NCBI GenBank assembly: GCA_902806065.1
Contig: CADCVE010000090.1
Location: 1-64,000, forward strand
Reading direction: 5' to 3'
DNA length: 64,000 bases
Source of the DNA: an uncultured Rubrobacteraceae bacterium
GTDB taxonomy: Bacteria > Actinomycetota > Rubrobacteria > Rubrobacterales > Rubrobacteraceae
Position 1 is the first letter of the stretch. Every line of letters begins with the position of its first letter. The translations under genes were made by a program, and so were the position numbers. Below, piece by piece: positions 1-8,014 of this stretch. The notes under the pieces are model-generated. The model did not search any database and was not told where the DNA came from. It worked only from the letters and a program-made list of their open reading frames with translations.

Positions 1-1465
1 CGCGCGCCGAGCTGGTGGCGGCGTACGTCGTCTCGCCAGCGTGGTTGCCGTAGGCGCCGGTGTTGGACACGATTCGCATCTCGAGCGCCGTTAGCGTGCC
101 GTCGCGCCGCGCCCCGGCTTTGACCCGGATCCGCATCAGATGGCGACCCATGGCCCCAACGAACTCTTCTTCGCGCGTGAACTCCAGCTGGACCGGGCGG
201 CCGGTCTTCAGGGTGGCCAAAGCGCAGATGTCTTCGGTCAGCACCTCCTGCTTGCCGCCGAAGCCGCCGCCGACGCGCTCGCAAAACACCCGGATGTCGA
301 TCGGGTTGAGGCTGAACAGGTGGCTGAGCTTCGCCTTCGCTATAAAGGGAGATTGAGAGCTGGTGCGCACGTTCAGCCGTTGCTGTTCGTCGAGCCAGGT
401 GATCGACTGGTGCGTCTCGAGGTGGGCGTGCTGGATCCGGTGGGCCTCGTACTCGGCCTCGTGGATGACATCGGCCTCGGCGAAGCCGGCCTCGATGTTA
501 CCTACGCCCCCGTTCACCTCGAGAAATACGTTGCGTCCGTATTGACGGCTGAACGGGTCCACGTCGCCCTTCTTGTCGTGGATCACTGGTGCTCCGGCCT
601 GCATCGCCTCCTCCGCGTCGAAGACCGCCGGGAGCACCTCATAGTCGATCTCGATGCGGCGGCAGCCTTCCTCTGCGGCGGCCTCGGTGTCGGCCACCAC
701 GGCCGCCACCCGCTGCCCGACGAACCGCACGATGTTATCCAGCATGTAGGTATCGTCGGGATCGACGAGGTGGTCGTCATGGATGGCGGTGGAATACAGC
801 CGCCGGGGCACGTCCTCCCAGGTGAAGATCTCGTGGACACCCGGCACGGCCAGCGCGGCCTCCTTGCGGATGGCGACGATGCGGGCGTGGGCGTGCGGCG
901 ACCTGAGCAGCTTCAAATGCAGCACGCCGTCGGTTTCGGTATCGAGCGTGTAGCGCACCTTCCCCGTGACGATCCCCTCGCTCGCGGGGGCGGGCAGGCT
1001 CGCTCCGCAGGCTGCGCCAGGCCGGTCATCCTCGATAACTCTGTTTCCGTGGATCGCGTCCTCGATCGCACGGTACCCGGTACAGCGGCACAGGTTGCCC
1101 TTTAGGGACCGCGGTAGATCCTGGCGTTGCTCCTCGGTGAAGTTGGCCGTCGCCATGATCATTCCGGCCGTGCAGAAACCGCACTGAAAGCCCTGAGCTT
1201 CGAGGAACGACCGCTGCATCGGGTGCAGCTCGCCATTCTGGGCGAGGCCCTCGATGGTCGTGACCTGGCGGTTTTCGGCGCGGAAGGCCGGAATAATGCA
1301 ACTGTTGACCGTAACCCCGTCGATCCAGACGGTACACGCCCCGCAATCGCCGGTATCGCACCCCTTCTTGACGCCGAACCAACCCAATTCGCGCAGGAAG
1401 GTACGCAAGCATTGGCCGGGCGCCGGCTCGTTCGAGAACGTCCTGCCGTTGACGTGATAGCTCAT
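1..1465 (-). CDS. Xanthine dehydrogenase-family protein: fused [2Fe-2S] and molybdopterin-binding subunit (partial)
   Basis: Molybdenum hydroxylase subunit that oxidises N-heterocycles or aldehydes with electrons passing Mo to 2Fe-2S to FAD. The reading frame is open from the ATG at 1465 to the window edge, about 488 codons, so the C-terminal part is missing. Residues 35-47 carry the plant-ferredoxin motif (GCDTGDCGACTV) and the second cluster ligands lie in FQCGFCTAGM and NLCRCTGYR. The molybdopterin domain begins near residue 150 with GKVRYTLD, and the GGGFGGKQE motif typical of the family is present. A GAGGAG ribosome site precedes the start. 2Fe-2S and Mo domains are fused in one chain while FAD is separate, the layout of E. 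coli XdhD/YgfM. The substrate cannot be read from the sequence. The FAD gene lies 10 nt upstream in the same operon. Confidence 0.9.
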   Translation of the reverse strand, partial: MSYHVNGRTFSNEPAPGQCLRTFLRELGWFGVKKGCDTGDCGACTVWIDGVTVNSCIIPAFRAENRQVTTIEGLAQNGELHPMQRSFLEAQGFQCGFCTAGMIMATANFTEEQRQDLPRSLKGNLCRCTGYRAIEDAIHGNRVIEDDRPGAACGASLPAPASEGIVTGKVRYTLDTETDGVLHLKLLRSPHAHARIVAIRKEAALAVPGVHEIFTWEDVPRRLYSTAIHDDHLVDPDDTYMLDNIVRFVGQRVAAVVADTEAAAEEGCRRIEIDYEVLPAVFDAEEAMQAGAPVIHDKKGDVDPFSRQYGRNVFLEVNGGVGNIEAGFAEADVIHEAEYEAHRIQHAHLETHQSITWLDEQQRLNVRTSSQSPFIAKAKLSHLFSLNPIDIRVFCERVGGGFGGKQEVLTEDICALATLKTGRPVQLEFTREEEFVGAMGRHLMRIRVKAGARRDGTLTALEMRIVSNTGAYGNHAGETTYAATSSAR

Positions 1466-1475
1466 GTATAACTCC

Positions 1476-2303
1476 TCAAGCGCTCGGGTTGCCGGAAAGT
1501 TCCCGGCGAATCTCTTCGCCAAAGTGGAAGGTAAGGTGTTTGCGATAGTCCGGTGCTCCGTGGACGTCGTCATGATATATAGAATCAGGGATGGTCTCCC
1601 GTAGCCGCTCGTGCAGGCTTCTGGCATCCGGCATCTGGTCAAAGCTCAACCGTATCGGCCGCTTTGTTGAAGCGGAGACGGTCAGCATAAAGGTGCCGTC
1701 CTGTGGGGAGAGCGTTCCAATGAGTAGCGCGCTTGAGCGACCCAGGTGCGTCAACGACATACGACGAAAACTCGTTTGCTTTCGCAAGGCCTCGATAGGC
1801 AGCTCGATCGAACGCAGCAAGTCACCCGGTTGGAGGATATTCTGGTTGTCACCCGTGGTGAACTCCTCCGCGGCGACGCGACGTTCGCTGCCATCTCTCA
1901 GCCGGAGGGTGTAGATGCCTTCGAGCGCGACCGACAGCGAGATCATCGGTCCCGCTGGCAACGACATGCAGATGTTGCCGCCAACGGTGGCCGTATTCCA
2001 CACCTTGAACGATGCCAGGAACGAGTGGCAGCACTGGCGAATTAGCGGCGCTGCCGTCCACTCTGGGGGGGCTTCAAGAGCGTTCAACTCAGCGATAGTG
2101 CAGGTAGGGGATATCTGGAGTCCCTGCTCACTGACTACTAACGGCTCTCGGTCGAATCCCTGCAGGTCTAGCAGCCGGCGCAGATGCGGCTGCGGTTCGG
2201 AGAACAGCCAGGTACCGCCGGCCAGCCAGCTGTCTCCCTCGCGCCAATCGAGGTTCTCATCCCCGGTTACACGCCGAACTTCAGTGATAGTGTTCAGGTT
2301 CAC
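1476..2303 (-). CDS. FAD-binding subunit of molybdenum hydroxylase (CO dehydrogenase flavoprotein family)
   Basis: A 275-residue flavoprotein of the CoxM/XdhB/YgfM type that should pass electrons from the Fe-S domain of the downstream protein to an acceptor. An FAD pyrophosphate-binding segment appears as LAGGTWLFSEPQ near residue 30, with a second typical loop ATVGGNICMSLPAGP near residue 110; the C-terminal part matches the CO dehydrogenase flavoprotein C-terminal domain. The start is GTG at 2303 because an AAGGAGGA site lies 6-7 nt upstream; a longer frame reaching 2324 has no such site. Only 10 nt separate its stop from the fused Mo/Fe-S gene. Confidence 0.88.
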   Translation of the reverse strand: MNLNTITEVRRVTGDENLDWREGDSWLAGGTWLFSEPQPHLRRLLDLQGFDREPLVVSEQGLQISPTCTIAELNALEAPPEWTAAPLIRQCCHSFLASFKVWNTATVGGNICMSLPAGPMISLSVALEGIYTLRLRDGSERRVAAEEFTTGDNQNILQPGDLLRSIELPIEALRKQTSFRRMSLTHLGRSSALLIGTLSPQDGTFMLTVSASTKRPIRLSFDQMPDARSLHERLRETIPDSIYHDDVHGAPDYRKHLTFHFGEEIRRELSGNPSA

Positions 2304-2354
2304 CTGAAAAGTCCTCCTTCGCAACTGTCCACAGTCCCAACGTGAGCGTCCTCA

Positions 2355-2459
2355 TTAGACATAGCCGGGATCTAAACCAGGCGTATCGTCGGGAAGCTCG
2401 CGGCGCACATCTTCTATAGTAACAGGGGCATCCTCTTTCCGGGTCAGATGCGCCGACAT
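2355..2459 (-). CDS. Small ORF (34 aa) at the head of the hydroxylase operon
   Basis: A 34-codon ATG ORF preceded by a strong AGGAGGG site and ending 51 nt before the FAD subunit GTG. The peptide is acidic and hydrophilic (begins MSAHLTRKEDAPVTIEDV, ends LDPGYV), with no membrane segment or cysteine. It could be a leader peptide or a small partner of the hydroxylase, or the tail of a decayed gene. I recognise no family. Support is the ribosome site, position and orientation only. Confidence 0.4.
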   Translation of the reverse strand: MSAHLTRKEDAPVTIEDVRRELPDDTPGLDPGYV

Positions 2460-3009
2460 GCTAAAACCCTCCTGAAGATACTGAAGTTGCAATTATGGCG
2501 GCGCTTCCGCTCACATCAGGTCCACTAGCCAACCTGTACGAAACGCGACTGTCGCCTCCCCTGTAACGGTGGAGCTGAAATCAGCTAAATGGTGCGTCTC
2601 GTGACCTCATCATCTCCTCCATCAGGAAGGGGCGACTTCTTGCTACGAAACGACGTTAGCGTAACAGCACCGGTATCCCCACGCGACTCACTGTAATCCA
2701 ATAAACTCATTGAGTAATAGACCAAAAACCGCGAGCCACCGTTACCAGTTTACCGTCAAGGACCTTGGACGGAACGGGTAATTCGGGGAGAATCGTACTT
2801 CCGGCGCCTCCCTGGCGGGCCGGGTGTGGCTCAACGCTAGTTGCTCTTCTTCGGAGGGCCTCCTTCTGAATCGGCCCCCGGCGCAATGGTGAGTCCTCCG
2901 AACGCTGATCGTGATTCGCGACACTAGAGACGCTGAGTAAGGACCAGGGCGGCTAGAGGGACCCTGGGGTCGTGCGATACGGTAACGAACGCGGAGGAGG
3001 TGCTTTGAG
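2460..3009. other. Intergenic region with no supported gene
   Basis: About 550 bp upstream of the hydroxylase operon and of the IS110 relic. Short open frames exist on both strands (for example 2742-2924 minus) but none has a ribosome site, a recognisable motif or a gene-like composition. The stretch is probably decayed DNA that also holds the promoter of the minus-strand operon. Confidence 0.5.
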
Positions 3010-3440
3010 GTGCCGTTGTGGAGCGGCTTCTATGTGAACGAGGCTTTCCACCGGGTCTGCATGCTCGATGAGGAACGCGGCGCCATCCTCTCTAGCGGGG
3101 TCCAGAACACGGAGCGGGACTTGCTGGAGGATTGCTACGACGAGATGGCGCGACTTCGGGCGGTGAGCGAGGCTACGCTGTAGACCTCGTGGGAGGACTA
3201 GCGACGCTGCTGGAAAGTACGGATACGGGGGCGAGCAGAAGAGCGCCTGCGGCGACAACCGTATGATCGTGGGCCAGCTCAAAATGCGGTAAGGCTGACT
3301 AGGGGAGGTTAAGGCTCGCGACGACGAGGCCGCCGAGATGCGTGCCTTGACCTCGTACCGCAGTGACTGGTGGGGAACAGGTCCGCCGGTTCTCCTGGGC
3401 TGATGCCATAGCCGCGGCGGCGGGGTTGATGACGGCCACA
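3010..3440 (+). pseudogene. IS110-family transposase remnant (N-terminal half)
   Basis: Three frames must be joined to read an IS110-like DEDD transposase. Frame one from GTG 3010 gives the start of the RuvC-like domain (FHRVCMLDEERGAILSSG, then NTERDLL) and ends at a TAG at 3181. Shifting one base there restores VDLVGGLATLLES. Near 3270-3360 the segment with QLKMR, DDEAAEMRALTSYRSD matches the conserved block following the DARDAAVIA motif. Stops and frameshifts are spread throughout and no C-terminal serine domain is visible, so it is inactive. Family assignment comes from these remembered motif blocks. Confidence 0.65.
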
Positions 3441-3663
3441 CCGCCGCCGGGTAAATCGAGCTACCAGCAACGAGTTCGGAGGAGCAACCTTACGCTCAAT
3501 TACTTGCTAACGCGTACGAACTGCTTCTCGTTCGCGGCCCAATGCTAGCACGCGCAACGACCAACCCTCCCGACACTGCCAGACAGCGACTCCACCCGGG
3601 ACGCACGCCCTCACAAGCTCCCCCACAACCGTCCAGGTTCTCTACTCACCCGCTCTGTTTTCC

Positions 3664-3710
3664 TTGACAGTACACTCAGTAGATGTACACTACCATCCAT
3701 ACAGATGGTA
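3664..3710 (+). promoter_or_regulatory. Promoter with palindromic operator for the RHH regulator/PHA depolymerase pair
   Basis: A TTGACA -35 (3664-3669), a 16-nt spacer and a TACACT -10 (3686-3691) form a near-consensus vegetative promoter. Directly downstream is a 7-bp inverted repeat with a 6-bp spacer, TACCATC at 3691-3697 and GATGGTA at 3704-3710, covering the expected transcription start. The TACACT element is also repeated at 3671-3676. This is a suitable operator for the ribbon-helix-helix protein encoded next, so autoregulation is likely (inference). Confidence 0.65.
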
Positions 3711-3756
3711 ATTGGATGTCGTGCAGATGTCAGAGAGATGTTGAGGGGGTGTTGGT

Positions 3757-4149
3757 ATGAGTGAGACTGAGAAGATCACGATAAATCTGGGGTTGGTGGA
3801 TCTCGGGCAGGTCGACTTGCTGGTACAGGAGGGCTTCTACTCCAATCGCACTGATTTCATACGCACGGCGATCCGCAACCAGATCTCCGCGCACGCCGAG
3901 GAGGTCAGGCAGACGGTGGCTCGCAAGACGCTGGTGCTTGGTCTGCAGCACTACACCCGCCAGGACCTGGAGGCGGTGCAAGCGGCCAGCGAGACGTTGG
4001 AGATCAAAGTGTTGGGTCTCGCGAGCATCGCCGACGACGTCTCCCCGGAGCTGGCTCTGGCAACCATCGACTCAATCGTAGTGCTGGGCGCCTTCCGGGC
4101 CAGCCCGGCCGTAAAGGCAGCTCTGGCGAGCCGAATCCGGTCGTCTTGA
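3757..4149 (+). CDS. CopG-type ribbon-helix-helix regulator
   Basis: A 130-residue protein whose first 50 residues fit a ribbon-helix-helix DNA-binding fold: a short beta strand (KITINLGLVDLGQVDLLV), then helix (YSNRTDFIRTAIRNQISAH). The remaining 80 residues form an accessory domain with an LALATIDSIVVLGAFRASP motif seen in RHH proteins next to PHA depolymerase genes. A GAGGGGG site precedes ATG 3757. The gene sits behind a palindromic promoter and 33 nt before the depolymerase, so it probably represses its own operon; the inducing signal is unknown. Confidence 0.78.
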   Translation: MSETEKITINLGLVDLGQVDLLVQEGFYSNRTDFIRTAIRNQISAHAEEVRQTVARKTLVLGLQHYTRQDLEAVQAASETLEIKVLGLASIADDVSPELALATIDSIVVLGAFRASPAVKAALASRIRSS

Positions 4150-4182
4150 CAAGCAGCGCAACCAGAAAAGGAGAACGCGTGA

Positions 4183-5502
4183 ATGAGTAACCTAATGCAG
4201 GACCACATGACGGAGGCCACGCGCCTCACGCGAGAGGGCCGCCTTAACGAAGCGACCGCCCTCATCCAACGCGCTCTTGGAGGCATGGCCGCCCCGGCGG
4301 CGGCACCGTACGCGCCGCAAGGCCCAGGCAGTGCCAACAACCCGATCGAAGCCGACTTCCAGATCGTGGACGAAGCTCCGCAAGCAGCGCCGGCTGGCCG
4401 GAAAACCTCTCGCGGCCCGGCGGCGACCACCCAGCCCGCGCCCACACCGCCCTCACGCTTGCGCGATTTACCAGGTTTACCAGGTTTACCAGGTTTGCCT
4501 GGTGGTTTGCCTGGTGGCCTGCTCGGGGGGCAGACGGGTATCCCAACGGGTGTGCCCACGGGTGTGCCCACGCCCACGGTTTCGGCGGGGGGACAGTTCA
4601 TCGAGCGGTCGTATACGGATGCGGCCGGGACCCGGGCCTACAAGTTGTACATTCCGAGCGGTTACACGGGACAGGCGGTGTCCCTCATAGTTATGCTGCA
4701 TGGCTGCACTCAGAACCCGGATGATTTCGCCGCCGGCACTCATATGAACGCGCTGGCCGAGAAGGATACCTTCCTGGTCGCCTATCCCGCGCAGACGCGA
4801 AACGCCAACATGAACGGGTGTTGGAACTGGTTCAAGGCCGCCGATCAGCAACGCGGGCGGGGCGAGCCATCGCTCATCGCGGGCATTACGCGCGAGGTCA
4901 TCGAGGAGTATCACGTCGACGCTGGCCGGGTGTACGTGGCCGGGATGTCGGCTGGGGGGGCGATGGCCGCGACCATGGGTGACACTTATCCTGATCTCTA
5001 CGCCGCAGTCGGTGTTCATTCCGGTCTTGCCCCCGGCTCTGCACACGATTTCTCCTCCGCGTTCGCTGCGATGCAGAACGGAGGACCGGCTGTTGCGCGT
5101 AGAGACGCACCTATTATTGCGGATGCTCAAGTAGTACCGACGATTGTGTTCCATGGGGATCGCGACACGACTGTCCATCCGCGAAACGGGGACCAACTGC
5201 TCGCGCACTGGGCCGCCAACACCGCTAGCAGCCGGAACAATACAGGCGGCTCTACCCCACCGGCAAAGGTGCGCCAGGGCCAGGTACCCGGTGGGCACGC
5301 CTACACGCACACCACCTACCTCGAAGCAGGCGGCAGTCCCGTCATGGAGCGATGGGCCATCCACGGTCTCGGGCACGCCTGGTCGGGCGGGAGCTCCACC
5401 GGCTCATACACCGACCCCAAGGGACCCGACGCCTCGGAGGAGATGGTAAGGTTCTTCGACCAGCATCAGCGGCCGGAGCCAATAGGGCAACCGAGCAGCT
5501 AA
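4183..5502 (+). CDS. PHB/PHA depolymerase-family esterase with collagen-like linker
   Basis: A 439-residue alpha/beta hydrolase of the short-chain-length polyhydroxyalkanoate depolymerase (catalytic domain type 1) or LpqC-like family. An N-terminal helical segment (1-35) and a low-complexity linker (36-135) precede the catalytic domain (about 137-430). The oxyanion region is LHGCTQNPDDF, the nucleophile is Ser256 in GMSAGG, the acid lies in FHGDRDTTVHP (near 326-328) and the His is in GLGHAWSGG (398). No signal peptide is visible, so action on intracellular granules is plausible. The linker holds repeated LPG and PTGV units. It follows a CopG-type regulator, a common pairing. Substrate specificity is inferred from family and context. 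Confidence 0.87.
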   Translation: MSNLMQDHMTEATRLTREGRLNEATALIQRALGGMAAPAAAPYAPQGPGSANNPIEADFQIVDEAPQAAPAGRKTSRGPAATTQPAPTPPSRLRDLPGLPGLPGLPGGLPGGLLGGQTGIPTGVPTGVPTPTVSAGGQFIERSYTDAAGTRAYKLYIPSGYTGQAVSLIVMLHGCTQNPDDFAAGTHMNALAEKDTFLVAYPAQTRNANMNGCWNWFKAADQQRGRGEPSLIAGITREVIEEYHVDAGRVYVAGMSAGGAMAATMGDTYPDLYAAVGVHSGLAPGSAHDFSSAFAAMQNGGPAVARRDAPIIADAQVVPTIVFHGDRDTTVHPRNGDQLLAHWAANTASSRNNTGGSTPPAKVRQGQVPGGHAYTHTTYLEAGGSPVMERWAIHGLGHAWSGGSSTGSYTDPKGPDASEEMVRFFDQHQRPEPIGQPSS

Positions 5503-5514
5503 AAACGCGGAGAG

Positions 5515-5547
5515 CGAGGGGGGCGTCGGTATCCGCCGGCGCCCTCG
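5515..5547 (+). terminator. Intrinsic-type hairpin after the PHA depolymerase
   Basis: An inverted repeat CGAGGGGGGCGTCGG / CCGGCGCCCTCG starts 12 nt after the depolymerase stop. It is GC-rich with no T tract, as is usual in high-GC genomes. Confidence 0.55.
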
Positions 5548-5854
5548 ACTATGTCCGCGACCTGACCTTTCCCTACGCTCGCCGTCTCTATCGTGGTACG
5601 ACGAACGAGAGAGGCAGCGGGCGTCCTCGTAGACGGCGTGCCTTCTCCCCTAAGGTTGCTCACTAACGAACTGGGACGTTTATTATTTTGACGTGCATGC
5701 GCTGAGGACAATTCTTCCTCTCCTCCTCTGCCTGGATCACGGTGCGGAGCGGTAGGGGGCGTTTTGGTAGACTGAGGGAAGTTGGGACGACTTGGTGGGG
5801 TCGAGTACCAGTCTCTTATGCGGGATCGGTATGAATACGATGGAGGAGTTGCTC
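5548..5854. other. Upstream region of ptsHI
   Basis: About 300 bp without a convincing gene. A TGG-TAGACT element at 5766-5773 could be an extended -10 for ptsHI, giving an 80-nt leader that contains a weak in-frame ATG at 5831. Nothing else is recognised. Confidence 0.4.
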
Positions 5855-6112
5855 ATGGTCGAGAGGGAGACGACGGTCGGACCCGAAGAGGGCTTGCACG
5901 CCCGGCCGGCGGCGCGGTTCGTCCACACGGCGAAGCAGTTCTCCTCCCGGATCACGGTGTCCAAAGACGACCGTGAGGCTAACGCGAAGAGCCCTATGAA
6001 AATCATGTCTCTGGGGGCCAAAAAGGGCGAGAAGGTCTTTATCAGGGCCGAAGGGGACGACGCCGAAGAGGCAGTGGAGGCCCTGGCAACACTTATCTCG
6101 GCCAGAGGTTAA
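5855..6112 (+). CDS. ptsH: Phosphocarrier protein HPr
   Basis: An 85-residue HPr that accepts phosphate from enzyme I and passes it to PTS components. With the ATG at 5855 the catalytic histidine falls exactly at His15 (GLHARPA) and the regulatory serine at Ser46 (KSPMKIMSLG), both at canonical positions, which supports this start over earlier in-frame ATGs at 5792 and 5831. A GGAGG site lies 8 nt upstream. Enzyme I follows 24 nt later. No sugar-specific EII is in the window, so the final acceptor is unknown; retention of Ser46 hints at HPr-kinase control but no hprK is seen here. Confidence 0.95.
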   Translation: MVERETTVGPEEGLHARPAARFVHTAKQFSSRITVSKDDREANAKSPMKIMSLGAKKGEKVFIRAEGDDAEEAVEALATLISARG

Positions 6113-6136
6113 CCTCGCACGTGTGAGGAGACGGCC

Positions 6137-7795
6137 ATGAGTACTCGTGATGAAGCGGCGGGGAAGCTCGAACCAATAAGGCTAACCGGTATCGCGGCGG
6201 CGGAGGGCGTGGCGGTGGGTCCCGTCTTCGCGCATGTTCCCGGGGAGTTGAAGCCCGGGCGGGAGCACATACTGGAGGGCGCGGTCGAGGCTGAAATGGA
6301 GAGGTTCCGGCGGGCGGTGGAGGTTGTGGCGGGACAGCTATCGGAGGTGGGCGAGCGGCTCGGGGAGTCAGGGAGTGGGGAGGAGGCTGCCATCTTCGAG
6401 GCACACGCCGAGATAGCCGGGGACCCGGAGCTAGAGTCGGGGGTCGAGGAGCGTGTCCGGAACTTGCAGAGCCCGGAGGCGGCGGTACTGGCCGTTGGCG
6501 AGGAGTACGCCGACGTATTCGCCGCGATGGAGGACGAGTACATGGCGGCGCGGGCCGATGACGTGCGCGACGTGACGGGCCAGATAGCCGTGGAGATCAT
6601 GGGGCGCGAGGTGGCGGGGCTGGAGGTGTTGGAGACGCCGTCCGTTGTTCTGGCTCGTAGTCTGGCTCCTTCGGATACGGCTCGTATCCCGCGGGGGATG
6701 GCGCTAGGGTTTGTGACCGCCGAGGGGTCGAGGACTTCGCACGTCTCGATCATGGCGCGCTCGATGGATATACCGGCCGTTGTGGGTGTGGGCGCTGCGT
6801 TGGACGGGGTGTTGGAGGCGCGTTTCGTGGCCGTGGACGGCACGGAGGGATATGCGGTCGCCGACCCTGGCCCCGAGATCCTGGCCGAGTTCGAGAGCAA
6901 GAAGGAGGGTATCACCGCCGAGCGGGCTGCTCTGGAAGAGTTCAAGCACGTCGAGGCTCGTACCCGGGACGGACGCCGCATCGAGGTCTCGGCCAACCTT
7001 GGCTCGGCTGGGGAGGCGGAGGGCGCTTTAGCGTGGGGGGCGGAGGGGGTGGGCCTCTTTCGCTCGGAGTTCCTGTTTATGGAGAGGGCCAAGCTGCCCA
7101 CGGAGGACGAGCAGTACGAGGTCTACCGCGAGGTGGCGGTGACGTTCGGTGAGAGGCCGGTCATAATCCGCACGCTGGACGTTGGCGGGGACAAGAGCCT
7201 GCCCGGGGTGGATCAGGGCGAGGAGGAGAACCCGTTTCTGGGTTGGCGCGGCATCAGGATGAGCCTGGATACCCCGGAGCTCTTCGAGCCACAACTGCGG
7301 GCTATCCTGCGGGCGGCGGCGCATGGGAACCTCAAGGTCATGTTCCCGATGGTCTCGGACGTGGGGGAGTTGCGCGCCGCGAAGGAGGTTCTGGCCAGGT
7401 GCCGGGAGAGGCTCGAAGGCGATGGCGTGGAGGTTGGGGTTGTCGATGCGGGGGTAATGATAGAGACACCTGCCGCCGCTATTTGCGCTGCGGAGCTGGC
7501 CCGCGAGGCCGCGTTCTTCTCCATCGGTACCAATGACCTGGTGCAGTACACTATGGCCGCCGATAGGGGAAACGAGCGCCTGCGGCATCTGCGCGGCGCG
7601 GATCATCCGGCGGTGCTCAAGCTTATAGGGGAGGCTTGCGGGGCGGCGCGGGAGGCGGGCATCTGGGTGGGGGTGTGCGGGGAAGCGGCCGGTGACCCAG
7701 CCTTGATCCCGACGTTGATTGAGCTTGGCGTGACAGAGCTAAGCATGGGCGCCTCCGCAATACCACGAGCCAAAAAGATCCTCTCGGAGCTTTAG
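6137..7795 (+). CDS. ptsI: Phosphoenolpyruvate-protein phosphotransferase (PTS enzyme I)
   Basis: A 552-residue cytoplasmic enzyme that autophosphorylates from PEP and phosphorylates HPr. The N-terminal HPr-binding/phosphohistidine domain contains His202 in GSRTSHVSIMARSM. The C-terminal PEP-binding barrel has GVGLFRSEFLFM, TLDVGGDK, NPFLGWRGIR, and the active-site block SIGTNDLVQYTMAADR, followed by GVCGEAAGDP. Length is close to the usual 570. A GGAG site precedes ATG 6137. It forms an operon with ptsH. Confidence 0.96.
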   Translation: MSTRDEAAGKLEPIRLTGIAAAEGVAVGPVFAHVPGELKPGREHILEGAVEAEMERFRRAVEVVAGQLSEVGERLGESGSGEEAAIFEAHAEIAGDPELESGVEERVRNLQSPEAAVLAVGEEYADVFAAMEDEYMAARADDVRDVTGQIAVEIMGREVAGLEVLETPSVVLARSLAPSDTARIPRGMALGFVTAEGSRTSHVSIMARSMDIPAVVGVGAALDGVLEARFVAVDGTEGYAVADPGPEILAEFESKKEGITAERAALEEFKHVEARTRDGRRIEVSANLGSAGEAEGALAWGAEGVGLFRSEFLFMERAKLPTEDEQYEVYREVAVTFGERPVIIRTLDVGGDKSLPGVDQGEEENPFLGWRGIRMSLDTPELFEPQLRAILRAAAHGNLKVMFPMVSDVGELRAAKEVLARCRERLEGDGVEVGVVDAGVMIETPAAAICAAELAREAAFFSIGTNDLVQYTMAADRGNERLRHLRGADHPAVLKLIGEACGAAREAGIWVGVCGEAAGDPALIPTLIELGVTELSMGASAIPRAKKILSEL

Positions 7796-8014
7796 GACTG
7801 GCCTGTGCCGTAGCCGCAGGTCTCCGCTCCACGCTTCGGCCGTTCGGTAGAATGTGGAGATGCGTGCTCCCGCACTTACCGGTGGCGTTTGTCTGTCTGG
7901 AGCGTGGGAGGATCTCACCGTAAGTCATCTTCAGCTTGTATTTGGAATCAATATACTCGTTAGGGCTGGGTTGGTTGTCGGGTCCGTAAACGGTCTTTTC
8001 GGGGGAGTGGGGCG
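7796..8014. other. Intergenic region between ptsI and the antiporter
   Basis: About 220 bp. A TAGAAT element at 7848-7853 could be a -10 for the antiporter, leaving a leader of some 155 nt. I compared the leader by eye with known metal and cation riboswitches and recognised none. Confidence 0.3.

Noticed and set aside
140-1105. A 321-codon plus-strand frame
   Set aside because: It is antisense to the molybdopterin domain whose motifs are unmistakable on the minus strand.
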